Part shown: positions 13,589 to 21,766 of the stretch, in pieces
Numbering within the stretch: position 1 is the stretch's first letter
How the letters are laid out: every line of letters starts with the position of its first letter
NCBI GenBank assembly: GCA_964521405.1
Contig: CAZFRR010000085.1
Span: 50,816 to 114,815, forward strand
Length of the DNA: 64,000 nucleotides
Origin: SG8-41 sp964521405
GTDB taxonomy: Bacteria; Pseudomonadota; Gammaproteobacteria; Burkholderiales; SG8-41
Reading direction: 5' to 3'
Notes under the pieces: model-generated
Told to the model about the DNA's origin: nothing
Seen by the model: only the letters and a program-made list of their open reading frames with translations
Databases searched by the model: none
Translations under genes and position numbers: made by a program

Positions 13589-14182
13589 TTACCCCTTCGC
13601 GGCCGGCTTGGGAGCCGGCTTCCTGGTATCTTCCTCGACCTTGGCGCGCGTTATATTGATGTTCATGATGAACTCGTTGACCCGCAGAGCGCCCTGCTGC
13701 CCCGACTTAATCTCGATCAGTCCGGGGTTCTCCAAATGAGGCGAGGCTTCCAGGTTGCGCATCAGCGTGGAAACTCGTGCCTGGGACTGGGTGAGGCCGG
13801 TGATCGTGACCCGGGTGCCTGCCTGCTTGATGCTCTTCAGGTAGACACCGTCGGGCAGCTGCCGCACCAGCTGATCAAGCAAATGCACCACTTCGGAGCG
13901 GGTAGCCTGTAGGGTTTCCACCACCCGTTTGCGGGCAAGCAACGCTGCGGTCTGATCCTTCAGTTTCTGTATCTCGGCGATCTGTTTGTCGAGTTTTTCG
14001 ATCTCGCTCTGGAGATACTTGTTTCGGCCTACCTGGTTGTCGAACTGCTCCTCGAGATAGGTATGCACGGCAAACCAGATGCCGGCGCCAATGGCGACTA
14101 CGACACCCAGCATGATAAAAAACTGCTGTTGCTGTTGCTTACGGCGGATTTCGCGATGCGGTAATAGGTTAACGCGGATCAT
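13589..14182 (-). CDS. pilN: Type IV pilus assembly protein PilN
   Basis: PilN binds cytoplasmic PilM through its conserved N-terminal motif and dimerises with PilO. Here the motif is INLLPHRE-like (MIRVNLLPHREIRR, residues 1-14), followed by a polyglutamine stretch, one transmembrane helix (about 22-42), a coiled coil and a periplasmic domain. The 197-aa size is typical. The start overlaps the end of pilM by 4 bp (ATGA), which suggests coupling. Confidence 0.96.
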   Translation of the reverse strand: MIRVNLLPHREIRRKQQQQQFFIMLGVVVAIGAGIWFAVHTYLEEQFDNQVGRNKYLQSEIEKLDKQIAEIQKLKDQTAALLARKRVVETLQATRSEVVHLLDQLVRQLPDGVYLKSIKQAGTRVTITGLTQSQARVSTLMRNLEASPHLENPGLIEIKSGQQGALRVNEFIMNINITRAKVEEDTRKPAPKPAAKG

Positions 14183-15279
14183 GGGTCAAACCTCCGCATA
14201 GCCAAGCCGCACGCCACCATGAGTGAAGGCGCGTCCTGCGTTAGAGTCTTCGCCCGTATCTTTGAGGAAACCTGCATGTTAATGAAAGGGTTGGCGACAA
14301 CCGTGTTGACCTGCACGCGTTTTGCAACGGCTTCATCCACGCCCGGGATCGCAGCACAGCCGCCCGAGAGCACAATGTGGTTGATCAGGTTGTGCTGGGT
14401 CGAGGTAAAGAAGAATTGCAGCGCGCGAGCGACTTCCAGGCCCAGCATGTCCATGAACGGTTGCAGCACGTCGGTCTCGTAGTTCTCCGGCAGCCCGCCG
14501 GCACGCTTGGCGGCCTCGGCCTCCTCGGGGCTCAACCCGAAACGATTCTGAATTTCCTGCGTCAACTGGTTACCGCCAAACGGCTGCTCTCGCATGTAGA
14601 TCGACTGGCCGTTGCGCAGCACGTTGACCGCCATGATGGAAGCTCCCACGTCCACGATGGCGATGTTCTGGTCCTTGCCCCTGTCAGTAAACTGGGACGC
14701 GATCAGCTCGAAGGCGGTCTGGGCAGCGAATACGTCAACATCCATCACCGAGGCCTTGAGTCCTGCAGCTTCGGCTACAGCCACCCGGTCGATGATCTTG
14801 TCCTTGCGGGAGGCGGCGATCAGCACTTCCACGTCTTCCGGGCTGTTGGGCGCGGGCCCAAGAACCTGAAAATCGAGATTGACTTCCTCAAGGGCGAAAG
14901 GAATGTACTGGTTAGCCTCGGTTTCAACCTGCAGCTCGAGGTCCTCCTCTGTCTGCCCGGCCGGAACCAGTATCTTCTTGCTGATGACGGCCGCATTGGG
15001 CAGGGCGAGGGCTAGATTCTTGATATTGCTGCCCAGGCGCTTGTGGCAACGCTTCACCGCGTCGCTTACTGCATCGAGATTGTTGATGTTGCCTTCCATT
15101 ACCGAATCCTTGGGTAATGGCTCGATGGCGTAGCGCTCGATGCGGTACATGCCCTTGCCGGCATTTTCGATCTCCACCATCTTGACTGCCGAGGAACTGA
15201 TATCAGCCCCAATCAACGGCGGCATCTTGGCCTTGAACAGGCCTTCGAGAGCGCGGAGGCTAAATTTTCCTTTAAGCAT
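14179..15279 (-). CDS. pilM: Type IV pilus assembly ATPase-fold protein PilM
   Basis: PilM is an actin-like cytoplasmic protein that recruits PilN at the base of the pilus machine. The 366-aa protein has the FtsA/actin-fold phosphate loops (LIGADISSSAVKMVEI near residues 21-36; IAIVDVGASIMAVNV; HIVLSGGCAAIPG). It is first in pilMNOPQ and divergent from the PBP1A gene, a conserved proteobacterial arrangement. The start at 15279 is preceded by a weak SD; an internal ATG at MPPLIGAD would give a shorter protein, but the 18 leading residues are common in relatives. Confidence 0.96.
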   Translation of the reverse strand: MLKGKFSLRALEGLFKAKMPPLIGADISSSAVKMVEIENAGKGMYRIERYAIEPLPKDSVMEGNINNLDAVSDAVKRCHKRLGSNIKNLALALPNAAVISKKILVPAGQTEEDLELQVETEANQYIPFALEEVNLDFQVLGPAPNSPEDVEVLIAASRKDKIIDRVAVAEAAGLKASVMDVDVFAAQTAFELIASQFTDRGKDQNIAIVDVGASIMAVNVLRNGQSIYMREQPFGGNQLTQEIQNRFGLSPEEAEAAKRAGGLPENYETDVLQPFMDMLGLEVARALQFFFTSTQHNLINHIVLSGGCAAIPGVDEAVAKRVQVNTVVANPFINMQVSSKIRAKTLTQDAPSLMVACGLAMRRFDP

Positions 15280-15315
15280 AAGTTTATGGGGAGACTATCC
15301 CACAGTTTACATTAG

Positions 15316-15344
15316 ATGTTATCAATAACACCCTTGGATGTAAA
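15316..15344 (-). promoter_or_regulatory. Predicted pilM promoter with overlapping palindrome
   Basis: On the minus strand a -35 box TTTACA (15344-15339) and a -10 box TAACAT (15321-15316) are separated by 17 bp. A perfect 6-2-6 palindrome TGTTAT-CA-ATAACA (15317-15330) covers the -10 box and part of the spacer, a position where a repressor would block polymerase. The binding protein is unknown. Confidence 0.4.
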
Positions 15345-15359
15345 GCGTTTTATCTTCTT

Positions 15360-15388
15360 TTAAAATTACCGGGAACCCCGCCTATAAT
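15360..15388 (+). promoter_or_regulatory. Predicted promoter of mrcA
   Basis: A perfect -10 box TATAAT (15383-15388) lies 17 bp downstream of a weak AT-rich -35 region (15360-15365). It faces the PBP1A gene and would give a leader of about 115 nt. The region between the pilM and mrcA starts is otherwise without recognisable genes. Confidence 0.45.
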
Positions 15389-15508
15389 CGACGGACGATG
15401 AATATAGCTTACTCTGCAGCAAGTTGCTGCGATGTGGTTCACAAGCCGGTAGTTAAGCTTCCTAGTTGTTGTAGTACCGCAACAAACGTATACTAAGGCA
15501 TTGATTAA

Positions 15509-17833
15509 ATGAGAATTAGATGGTTGGCCTTTCCTTTGGTCCTGCTGGCTTCAAGCGCTCTAGCAGCGGTCATACTGCTCGCGTTTGCCGCAGCCATGGT
15601 TTATCCGACATTGCCCTCCCTGGAGGTGCTCACCGACTACCAGCCGAAAATTCCACTGCGTGTCTATAGCGCCGACGGCAAACTGATCGGAGAGTTCGGC
15701 GAAGAGCGCCGAGCCGTCGTAAGAATACAGGATGTCCCGCAACCCATGGTCCGCGCCATTCTCGCGGCGGAGGACGAGCGCTTTTATCAGCACGGCGGCG
15801 TTGATTACCTTGGCGTGGCGCGGGCCGCGCTCTCCAATTTTGTCTCCGGCGGAGTGCGGCAGGGGGCTTCCACCATCACCATGCAGGTCGCCCGTAACTT
15901 CTTCCTGTCGAAGGAGAGAACGCTGACCCGTAAATTTAACGAGATGCTGCTCGCCTTCAAGATCGAGGCCAACCTCAGCAAGGACCAGATACTCGAGCTC
16001 TACATCAACCAGATTTACCTCGGTCAACGCGCCTATGGCTTTGCCGCCGCCGCGCAGATCTATTTCGGCAAGCCGCTTCCTGATTTGACGCTTGCCGAAT
16101 TCGCGATGCTCGCAGGGCTGCCCAAGGCGCCCTCGGCTTATAACCCGCTGGTGAACCCCAGGCGCGCCAAGCAGAGACAGCATTACGTGCTACGGCGCAT
16201 GCGCGAACTGCAACTGATTACCGACGAGGAAGGAACACTGGCCGAGAAACAGCCGATCGTGGTGAAGAAACAAATCAATGAGTACCCGGTCCATGCGGAG
16301 TACTTCGCCGAGATGGCGCGCCAGGCGCTCTACGAGCGCTACCAGGATGACACCTACACCAAAGGCATTCGCGTATACACCACGCTTCTGACCGCGCACC
16401 AGGATGCAGCTTATGCGGCATTGCGCCGGGGCGTGCAGGACTATGACCGTCGTCACGGCTATCGCGGTTCCGAGGGTTACGTCGAATTACCCTCCAAGCT
16501 GACTGACGAAGCGCTGGAAGACGCGCTGCAAGATGTCGCCGACAGCGACGATATCTACGCAGCTGTAGTAGTCGAAGTCAGCCCCAAACTCGTACGCGCC
16601 TATCGCAAGGGCGGGGACTGGGTCGAGATCAAGGAAGACGGACTCAAGTTTGCGGCCCGCATGCTGGGCGACAAGGCAAGTCCCGCCCAACGCATTCGCC
16701 GTGGCGCCATTATTCGCGTGCAGAAGGATGAAAAAGGGCGCTGGCATATCGTGCAATTGCCCGTCGTCGAGGCCTCGATCGTCGCGCTCGACCCGCGCGA
16801 TGGCGCGGTGCGGGCGCTCGTTGGCGGTTTTGATTTCAACCGCAGCCAGTACAACCATGTCACCCAGGCGTTAAGGCAGCCGGGCTCGAGCTTTAAGCCC
16901 TTCGTCTATTCGGCGGCGCTCGAAAAAGGGTTCACTTCGGCAACCGTCATCAACGATGCGCCGCTTACATTTACGGCCGCGCAAACCGGGTCGGAACCCT
17001 GGGAGCCGAAAAACTACGACGGCAAGTTTGAAGGACCGATGCGATTTCGCACCGCGCTCGTCAGATCCAAGAACCTGGTCTCGGTGCGCATCCTGCAGGC
17101 GATTTCGCCGCAGTATGCGCAGGACTACATCACGCGCTTTGGTTTCGATCCCAAGCTGCATCCGCCTTATCTCACAATGGCGCTCGGCGCCGGTAACGTG
17201 ACCCCGATGCAGATGGTGGCGGCTTACTCCGTATTCGCCAATGGCGGCTTCCGCGTGTCGCCGTATTTCATCGAGCGCGTGGAAGATGCGCGCGGCAATG
17301 TGCTAATGGCGGCAAAGCCGGCGGGGGTGGGAGCGGGGGCGGAACGCGTGATCGACGAGCGCAACGCCTTCATTATGAACAGCATCATGCGCGACGTGGT
17401 GCGCAGCGGTACCGCCGCTCGGGCGATGAAGCTTGGTCGCGGAGATCTCGCCGGCAAGACCGGCACCACCAACGAGTTCGTGGACGCCTGGTTCTGCGGT
17501 TACAACGCCGAACTGGTGGCGGTCGCCTGGATCGGTTTCGATACGCCGCAGACGCTTGGACGCAACGAGACCGGCGCGCAAGCGGCATTGCCGATCTGGA
17601 TGGGATATATGGAGACAGCCTTGAAAGGCTTATCAGAACGGCCGCTAGAGCCTCCCAACGGCGTGGTAGCCATGCGAATCCATCCGGATACCGGCCTGAA
17701 AATCACCGATGCCCAGACTGGCATAGTCGAATATTTTTTTCAGGAATTCCTCCCACCCGAGCATGAGACGCTGGTCGGCGGCGCACTGGGCGGCGACCGC
17801 CCGCGGGAAGAGGTGCGCAACCAGTTGTTCTGA
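15509..17833 (+). CDS. mrcA: Penicillin-binding protein 1A, bifunctional
   Basis: This is a class A PBP, inserted in the inner membrane, that polymerises glycan strands and cross-links peptides. The 774-aa protein has an N-terminal signal-anchor helix (residues 5-30). The GT51 domain carries the catalytic glutamate motif EDERFYQHGGVD and RQGASTITMQ. An OB-like insert follows, then the transpeptidase domain with all three motifs: SSFK (catalytic serine, in QPGSSFKPF), SKN, and KTGT in GKTGTTNEF. It is divergent from pilM, as in many proteobacteria. An unrecognised gene follows after 7 bp and may be co-transcribed. Confidence 0.97.
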   Translation: MRIRWLAFPLVLLASSALAAVILLAFAAAMVYPTLPSLEVLTDYQPKIPLRVYSADGKLIGEFGEERRAVVRIQDVPQPMVRAILAAEDERFYQHGGVDYLGVARAALSNFVSGGVRQGASTITMQVARNFFLSKERTLTRKFNEMLLAFKIEANLSKDQILELYINQIYLGQRAYGFAAAAQIYFGKPLPDLTLAEFAMLAGLPKAPSAYNPLVNPRRAKQRQHYVLRRMRELQLITDEEGTLAEKQPIVVKKQINEYPVHAEYFAEMARQALYERYQDDTYTKGIRVYTTLLTAHQDAAYAALRRGVQDYDRRHGYRGSEGYVELPSKLTDEALEDALQDVADSDDIYAAVVVEVSPKLVRAYRKGGDWVEIKEDGLKFAARMLGDKASPAQRIRRGAIIRVQKDEKGRWHIVQLPVVEASIVALDPRDGAVRALVGGFDFNRSQYNHVTQALRQPGSSFKPFVYSAALEKGFTSATVINDAPLTFTAAQTGSEPWEPKNYDGKFEGPMRFRTALVRSKNLVSVRILQAISPQYAQDYITRFGFDPKLHPPYLTMALGAGNVTPMQMVAAYSVFANGGFRVSPYFIERVEDARGNVLMAAKPAGVGAGAERVIDERNAFIMNSIMRDVVRSGTAARAMKLGRGDLAGKTGTTNEFVDAWFCGYNAELVAVAWIGFDTPQTLGRNETGAQAALPIWMGYMETALKGLSERPLEPPNGVVAMRIHPDTGLKITDAQTGIVEYFFQEFLPPEHETLVGGALGGDRPREEVRNQLF

Positions 17834-17840
17834 TCTGATC

Positions 17841-18443
17841 ATGCCCAGAGAGACAGGCCGCAACGACCGACGCAGCCATATCGCGCATCTCGCGGCGCGG
17901 CTGATGGCCGAGGACGGTATCGAGGACTATGCGTTAGCCAAGCGCAAGGCCGCGCGCCAAGCCGGCACGCCGGATACGCGCGAGTTGCCGGCCAACGAGG
18001 AAATTGATGCGGCGCTCCGGACCTACCAGCAGATCTACCAACAGGAGGAGCACCGGGACCGGCTGCGGGCGCTGCGCGAGAGGGCGCTGCGGGCGATGCG
18101 GGAGCTCGCGCAATTCAATCCGCACCTGACCGGATCGGTGTTGAACGGCATTGCCGGCAAGTATGCCGACATCAAACTCCAGCTTTTCACCGACAGCGCG
18201 AAAGCGGTCGAGCTCTACTTCATAGACCGGGGAATCCCCTACCGTACGGCACAGAGCCGGCTGTATTGCGGCACGGAGCCGCTCACGGCACCGGTGTATA
18301 CCGTCAACGATGAGGGCACCGAGATCGAAATCACGGTGCTCTCGCCACGTGAGTTGCGGGGGTCGCTACGCACCAGCCTCGAAGGAAAGAGCATCGAGCG
18401 CGCCAAGCCGCCAGCGGTAGAACACATGCTGGAGCAAACCTGA
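17841..18443 (+). CDS. Conserved protein, nucleotidyltransferase-like
   Basis: I do not recognise a named function. The 200-aa protein is rich in Arg, Ala and Glu in its first 100 residues (predicted long helices, residues 35-95). It then has a segment that resembles a minimal nucleotidyltransferase fold: NPHLTGSVLNGIAGKYADIK, then QLFTDSAKAVELYFID. The GSVLNG...DIKLQLFTDS pattern recalls the GS...DxD pattern of pol-beta-like transferases, with aspartates reduced or shifted. The start ATG 17841 is 7 bp after mrcA. Its stop TGA abuts the convergent hemB stop in the palindrome TGATCA, with zero spacing. It is probably co-transcribed with mrcA. Confidence 0.75.
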   Translation: MPRETGRNDRRSHIAHLAARLMAEDGIEDYALAKRKAARQAGTPDTRELPANEEIDAALRTYQQIYQQEEHRDRLRALRERALRAMRELAQFNPHLTGSVLNGIAGKYADIKLQLFTDSAKAVELYFIDRGIPYRTAQSRLYCGTEPLTAPVYTVNDEGTEIEITVLSPRELRGSLRTSLEGKSIERAKPPAVEHMLEQT

Positions 18444-19451
18444 TCAACGGTCGGCCTTCAACCAGCCGGCAGCATCAAGCGCATAGTAGGTGAGAATGCC
18501 ATCCGCACCGGCGCGCTTGAAGGAGGTGAGGACCTCCATCACGCAAGGGCGTTCATCCAACCAGCCGCGCGCGCAAGCCGCCTTCAGCATCGAGTATTCG
18601 CCGCTCACGTGATAGACGAAAGTGGGCGCCTTGAATTCTTCCTTCACGCGTCGCACGATGTCCAGATAGGGCAGGCCGGGCTTGATCATGACCATGTCCG
18701 CTCCCTCTTCCAGGTCGAGCGCGACTTCCCACAGCGCTTCGTCGCTGTTGGCGTAGTCCATCTGGTAGGTGTGCTTGTTGCTTCGCCCCAGGTTTTTTGC
18801 CGAGCCCACCGCATCACGAAATGGCCCATAGAAACCCGAGGCGTACTTCGCGGAATAGGCGAGGATGCGGGTATGGAGAAACTTTTGCTTGTCGAGTACG
18901 TTGCGTATCGCTCCCACGCGCCCGTCCATCATGTCAGAGGGCGCCACCACGTCCACGCCGGCCTCAGCGCAAGCGAGCGCCTGCTTTTCCAGTACTGCGA
19001 TCGTTTCGTCATTCAGAATATTGCCCTGACGGTCGATCACACCATCCTGGCCATGTGTCGTATAGGGGTCGAGCGCGGCATCCGTGATCACTCCAAGTTC
19101 CGGAAAGCGCTTTTTCAGAGCGGTAACCGCGCGCGGCACCAACCCTTTGGGATTCATGGCTTCGCGGCCGTCGGCGGTTTTCAATTCCGCCGCGATCATG
19201 GGGAAGACCGCCAAGGCCGGGATGCGGAGCTTCACGCACTGCTCGGCGTGCGCCAGCAGCCGGTCCACCGTATAGCGCCGGATGCCGGGCATCGACGGCA
19301 CCGGCTCGACCCGGTTCCTGCCATCAATCACGAACACCGGGTATATGAGGTCATCGATGGTGAGACGGTGCTCTTGCCGCAGGCGTCGCGTGAACGCGTC
19401 GCGCCGCATCCGTCGCATGCGCCGCCGCGGGAAACTGCCGTAGAGTCGCAT
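18444..19451 (-). CDS. hemB: Delta-aminolevulinic acid dehydratase (porphobilinogen synthase)
   Basis: HemB condenses two aminolevulinates into porphobilinogen. The 335-aa protein shows the two Schiff-base lysines of the family: Lys in AYSAKYASGFYGPFRD and Lys in MIKPGLPYLD. The metal site region reads ITDAALDPYTTHGQDG, an aspartate-rich version rather than the cysteine-rich zinc site, so a magnesium-dependent type is likely. The protein starts with a basic stretch (RRRMRRMRRD). It is convergent with the preceding gene and divergent from cytochrome c4, with a 371-bp intergenic region on its 5' side. Confidence 0.97.
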   Translation of the reverse strand: MRLYGSFPRRRMRRMRRDAFTRRLRQEHRLTIDDLIYPVFVIDGRNRVEPVPSMPGIRRYTVDRLLAHAEQCVKLRIPALAVFPMIAAELKTADGREAMNPKGLVPRAVTALKKRFPELGVITDAALDPYTTHGQDGVIDRQGNILNDETIAVLEKQALACAEAGVDVVAPSDMMDGRVGAIRNVLDKQKFLHTRILAYSAKYASGFYGPFRDAVGSAKNLGRSNKHTYQMDYANSDEALWEVALDLEEGADMVMIKPGLPYLDIVRRVKEEFKAPTFVYHVSGEYSMLKAACARGWLDERPCVMEVLTSFKRAGADGILTYYALDAAGWLKADR

Positions 19452-19513
19452 CCTTTTAACCTTTTGAAGAAACTTGCTATTTTGAAGCGGGGGGAACTTA
19501 CTCTCATTATAAA

Positions 19514-19630
19514 CGTCTTAATAAACAGACGATGTTGAGTCGTCTCCCGCTTCTCCTCCCTGAGCGGGGGCCTTAATTCTAGTTAAGGCTTTTGCCCCCG
19601 GTTTTATTCCCCTTTAACCGGGGGTTTTTT
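19514..19630 (+). ncRNA. Candidate small RNA with CU-rich anti-SD motif and terminator
   Basis: In the hemB-cytochrome c gap a TATAAA -10-like box (19508-19513) precedes a 5' hairpin CGTCT...AGACG (514-518/527-531 of 19 kb). A single-stranded stretch with CTCCTCCC (19553-19560) follows, complementary to Shine-Dalgarno sequences. Next come two overlapping hairpins. CGGGGG-CCTTAA (19565-19576) pairs with TTAAGG (19583-19588) and CCCCCG (19595-19600). Alternatively CCCCCGGTT (19595-19603) pairs perfectly with AACCGGGGG (19616-19624), followed by six T. The CCCCCG segment is shared, so the folds exclude each other. It resembles betaproteobacterial CU-rich small RNAs in style; I cannot assign a family from memory with confidence. 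Confidence 0.5.
19595..19630 (+). terminator. Strong Rho-independent terminator
   Basis: There is a perfect 9-bp stem CCCCCGGTT/AACCGGGGG with a 12-nt loop, followed immediately by TTTTTT (19625-19630). It points to the right and sits about 190 bp before cytochrome c4, so it must end a separate transcript (the candidate small RNA) or act as an attenuator. No protein-coding gene ends here on the plus strand. Confidence 0.8.
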
Positions 19631-19729
19631 ATGTACGGGACACACCGCCAAATTACCGGGACTGGAGCCAGTGAAATTGCCACAGGCCATTCAAATGGCG
19701 GCGGCGGAACGAGCAGGAAAAATCAGCTA

Positions 19730-19805
19730 GGTTATTGTTATCGCGCCTGAAACTGGCGCACGCGGAAGGGCTTACTATACAATACGCGTTCCGCATAACA
19801 ATACC
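19730..19805 (+). promoter_or_regulatory. Inverted-repeat bracketed promoter region of cytochrome c4
   Basis: GGTTATTGTTAT (19730-19741) is mirrored by ATAACAATACC (19795-19805). Inside are two further hairpins, GCGCC/GGCGC (19743-19747/19755-19759) and GCGGAA/TTCCGC (19762-19767/19789-19794). A -10-like TACAAT (19778-19783) lies in the last loop. This could be an operator around the promoter or a structured leader. The rest of the 371-bp gap (19452-19507 and 19631-19729) shows nothing I recognise. Confidence 0.35.
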
Positions 19806-19822
19806 GTCAACAAGGACCCCGC

Positions 19823-20458
19823 ATGTACTTCCGCTGGCCCGTCATGCTGCTTGCCGGCATGCTGTTCTCCCCGGTTGCGGCGGCCCAAGGCCCCGCCAAG
19901 GCAGACCTTACCAAAGCGCAGGAGATTGCGAAGCAAGTTTGTGCCGCCTGTCATGCTGCGGATGGCAACAGCCCGCTGTCCGTCAACCCCGTGCTTGCCG
20001 GACAGCACGCCGAGTACACGCAAAAGCAGCTGATGAACTTCAAGTCCCAAAGTGGCAAACCGGCAGAGCGGCCGAACGCGGTGATGGCAGGCATGGCGGC
20101 AACGCTCTCGGCTGACGACATGCGCAATCTGGCTGTCTACTTCCAGACCCAGACGCCCAACCCGCGCACAGCGCGCGATCCGGCTCTGGTAAAGCTCGGC
20201 CAGGCGATCTATCGCGGCGGCATACTATCGAGAAACGTGGCGGCATGTACCGCCTGTCATGGCCCGAATGGCGGCGGCATGCCGGCCCAGTTTCCACGAC
20301 TCGCAGGTCAGTTTCCCGAGTACACGGCAGCTCAACTGAAGGCGTTCCGCTCGGGCGAACGCACCAACGACCCCAATCGCACCATGCGCGCGGTGGCCGA
20401 GAAACTCTCCGACAAGGAAATCACGGCAGTTGCGGAGTACATCGCCGGCCTGCGCTGA
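19823..20458 (+). CDS. Diheme cytochrome c4
   Basis: This is a periplasmic electron carrier with two c-type haems. The 211-aa precursor has a signal peptide (MYFRWPVMLLAGML...AAAQG). Two homologous halves each carry a CxxCH haem site: CAACH near residue 38-42 and CTACH near residue 142-146. Each half has a later methionine ligand candidate. This layout, about 190 aa mature with two haems, is that of cytochrome c4, which usually feeds terminal oxidases. The RBS region is AAGGACCC just upstream. It is transcribed alone and convergent with hemL. Confidence 0.93.
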   Translation: MYFRWPVMLLAGMLFSPVAAAQGPAKADLTKAQEIAKQVCAACHAADGNSPLSVNPVLAGQHAEYTQKQLMNFKSQSGKPAERPNAVMAGMAATLSADDMRNLAVYFQTQTPNPRTARDPALVKLGQAIYRGGILSRNVAACTACHGPNGGGMPAQFPRLAGQFPEYTAAQLKAFRSGERTNDPNRTMRAVAEKLSDKEITAVAEYIAGLR

Positions 20459-20466
20459 TGTTAGAT

Positions 20467-20480
20467 GCCCGACGGCGGGC
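20467..20480. terminator. Short GC hairpin between convergent cytochrome c4 and hemL
   Basis: The sequence GCCCG-ACGG-CGGGC forms a compact palindromic stem in the 24-bp gap between two convergent stops. There is no real T-run on either side, so it is at best a weak bidirectional terminator. Confidence 0.35.
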
Positions 20481-20482
20481 TG

Positions 20483-21766
20483 TTAGGCTTGAAATTCTTC
20501 GAAGACTTTCTCCGCGGCCTTGACCGTCCGCTCGATCTCGGGCTTGCCGTGAGCCGACGAGACAAAGCCGGCCTCGTAGGCTGAGGGGGCCAGGTAAACG
20601 CCCTGGGCGAGCATGGCGTGGAAAAAACGGTTGAAGGCCTCCTTATCGCATTGCATGACCTCGGCGAAGCTCACGGGCGGCGCTTCGCGGAAGAAGATGC
20701 CAAACATGCCGCCTACGGCCGTGGCCGAAAAAGGGATGTTGCGCGCCTGCGCGCAGCGGGTGAAACCCTCGCATAATGAACGCGCGGTCGCGGCTAGTTT
20801 GTCGTAGAAGCCCGGCGACTGGACGAGCTTGAGGGTTGCGAGCCCTGCCGCAACCGCAACCGGATTGCCGGAAAGCGTGCCCGCCTGATACACCGGGCCA
20901 AGGGGCGCAATGACTTGCATGATGTCGCGCCGGCCGCCGAATGCGCCGACCGGCATGCCGCCGCCGATCACTTTACCGAGTGTGGTGAGGTCCGGCTTCA
21001 CTCCATAGAGCGCCTGCGCACCGCCGAGCGCCACCCGGAACCCGGTCATCACCTCGTCGAAAATCAACACGCTGCCATGCTTCGTGCAAAGCGTGCGCAG
21101 CGCTTCCAGGAAGCCCGGGCGGGGCGCGACGAGGTTCATGTTGCCAGCGACCGGCTCCACGATCACCGCCGCGATGCCGGGGCCTTCGCTGTCGAAGGCG
21201 CGGGCCAACGCGATTTCATTGTTGTATTCGAGCACCAGCGTGTCAGCGGCGGTGGGTCCCGGCACGCCGGCCGAGGAAGGCTGGCCGAAGGTAAGCGCCC
21301 CCGATCCCGCCTTCACGAGGAGAGCATCGGCGTGGCCGTGATAGCAACCTTCGAACTTCACGATCTTGCTGCGGCCGGTGAAACCGCGCGCGAGGCGAAT
21401 CGCGCTCATCGTCGCTTCCGTGCCGGAGCTGACCAGCCGCACCTGCTCCATCGATGGCACAAGACGGCACAGGAGTTCCGCCATCTCGACCTCCTGCTCG
21501 GTAGGCGCGCCAAAACTCAAACCCCGATCGGCCGCCTGCTGTACTGCCCTCACGACTTCCGGATGAGCGTGCCCCAGAACAAGCGGGCCCCACGAACCGA
21601 CGTAGTCGATGTAGGCACGGCCGTCAGCGTCCCATACCTGGGCACCCTTGCCGCGTTGGATGAAAAGCGGCGTGCCGCCAACCGAGCGGAACGCCCGCAC
21701 CGGCGAGTTGACGCCGGCGGGGATGACGAATTGCGCGCGCTGGTAGAGCTTCTGGCTGAGTTTCAT
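20483..21766 (-). CDS. hemL: Glutamate-1-semialdehyde 2,1-aminomutase
   Basis: HemL makes 5-aminolevulinate from glutamate-1-semialdehyde in the C5 branch of haem synthesis, using PLP/PMP. The 427-aa protein has the PLP-lysine motif TTLGKVIGGGMPVGAFGG, the DEVMTGFR aspartate motif, and VSSGTEATMSAIRLAR for phosphate binding. Its start overlaps the thiE stop region by 4 bp, and thiD-thiE-hemL run on one strand, a common betaproteobacterial arrangement. Together with hemE, hemB and hemF in this window it shows a complete C5-type, oxygen-using haem route is likely. Confidence 0.97.
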   Translation of the reverse strand: MKLSQKLYQRAQFVIPAGVNSPVRAFRSVGGTPLFIQRGKGAQVWDADGRAYIDYVGSWGPLVLGHAHPEVVRAVQQAADRGLSFGAPTEQEVEMAELLCRLVPSMEQVRLVSSGTEATMSAIRLARGFTGRSKIVKFEGCYHGHADALLVKAGSGALTFGQPSSAGVPGPTAADTLVLEYNNEIALARAFDSEGPGIAAVIVEPVAGNMNLVAPRPGFLEALRTLCTKHGSVLIFDEVMTGFRVALGGAQALYGVKPDLTTLGKVIGGGMPVGAFGGRRDIMQVIAPLGPVYQAGTLSGNPVAVAAGLATLKLVQSPGFYDKLAATARSLCEGFTRCAQARNIPFSATAVGGMFGIFFREAPPVSFAEVMQCDKEAFNRFFHAMLAQGVYLAPSAYEAGFVSSAHGKPEIERTVKAAEKVFEEFQA

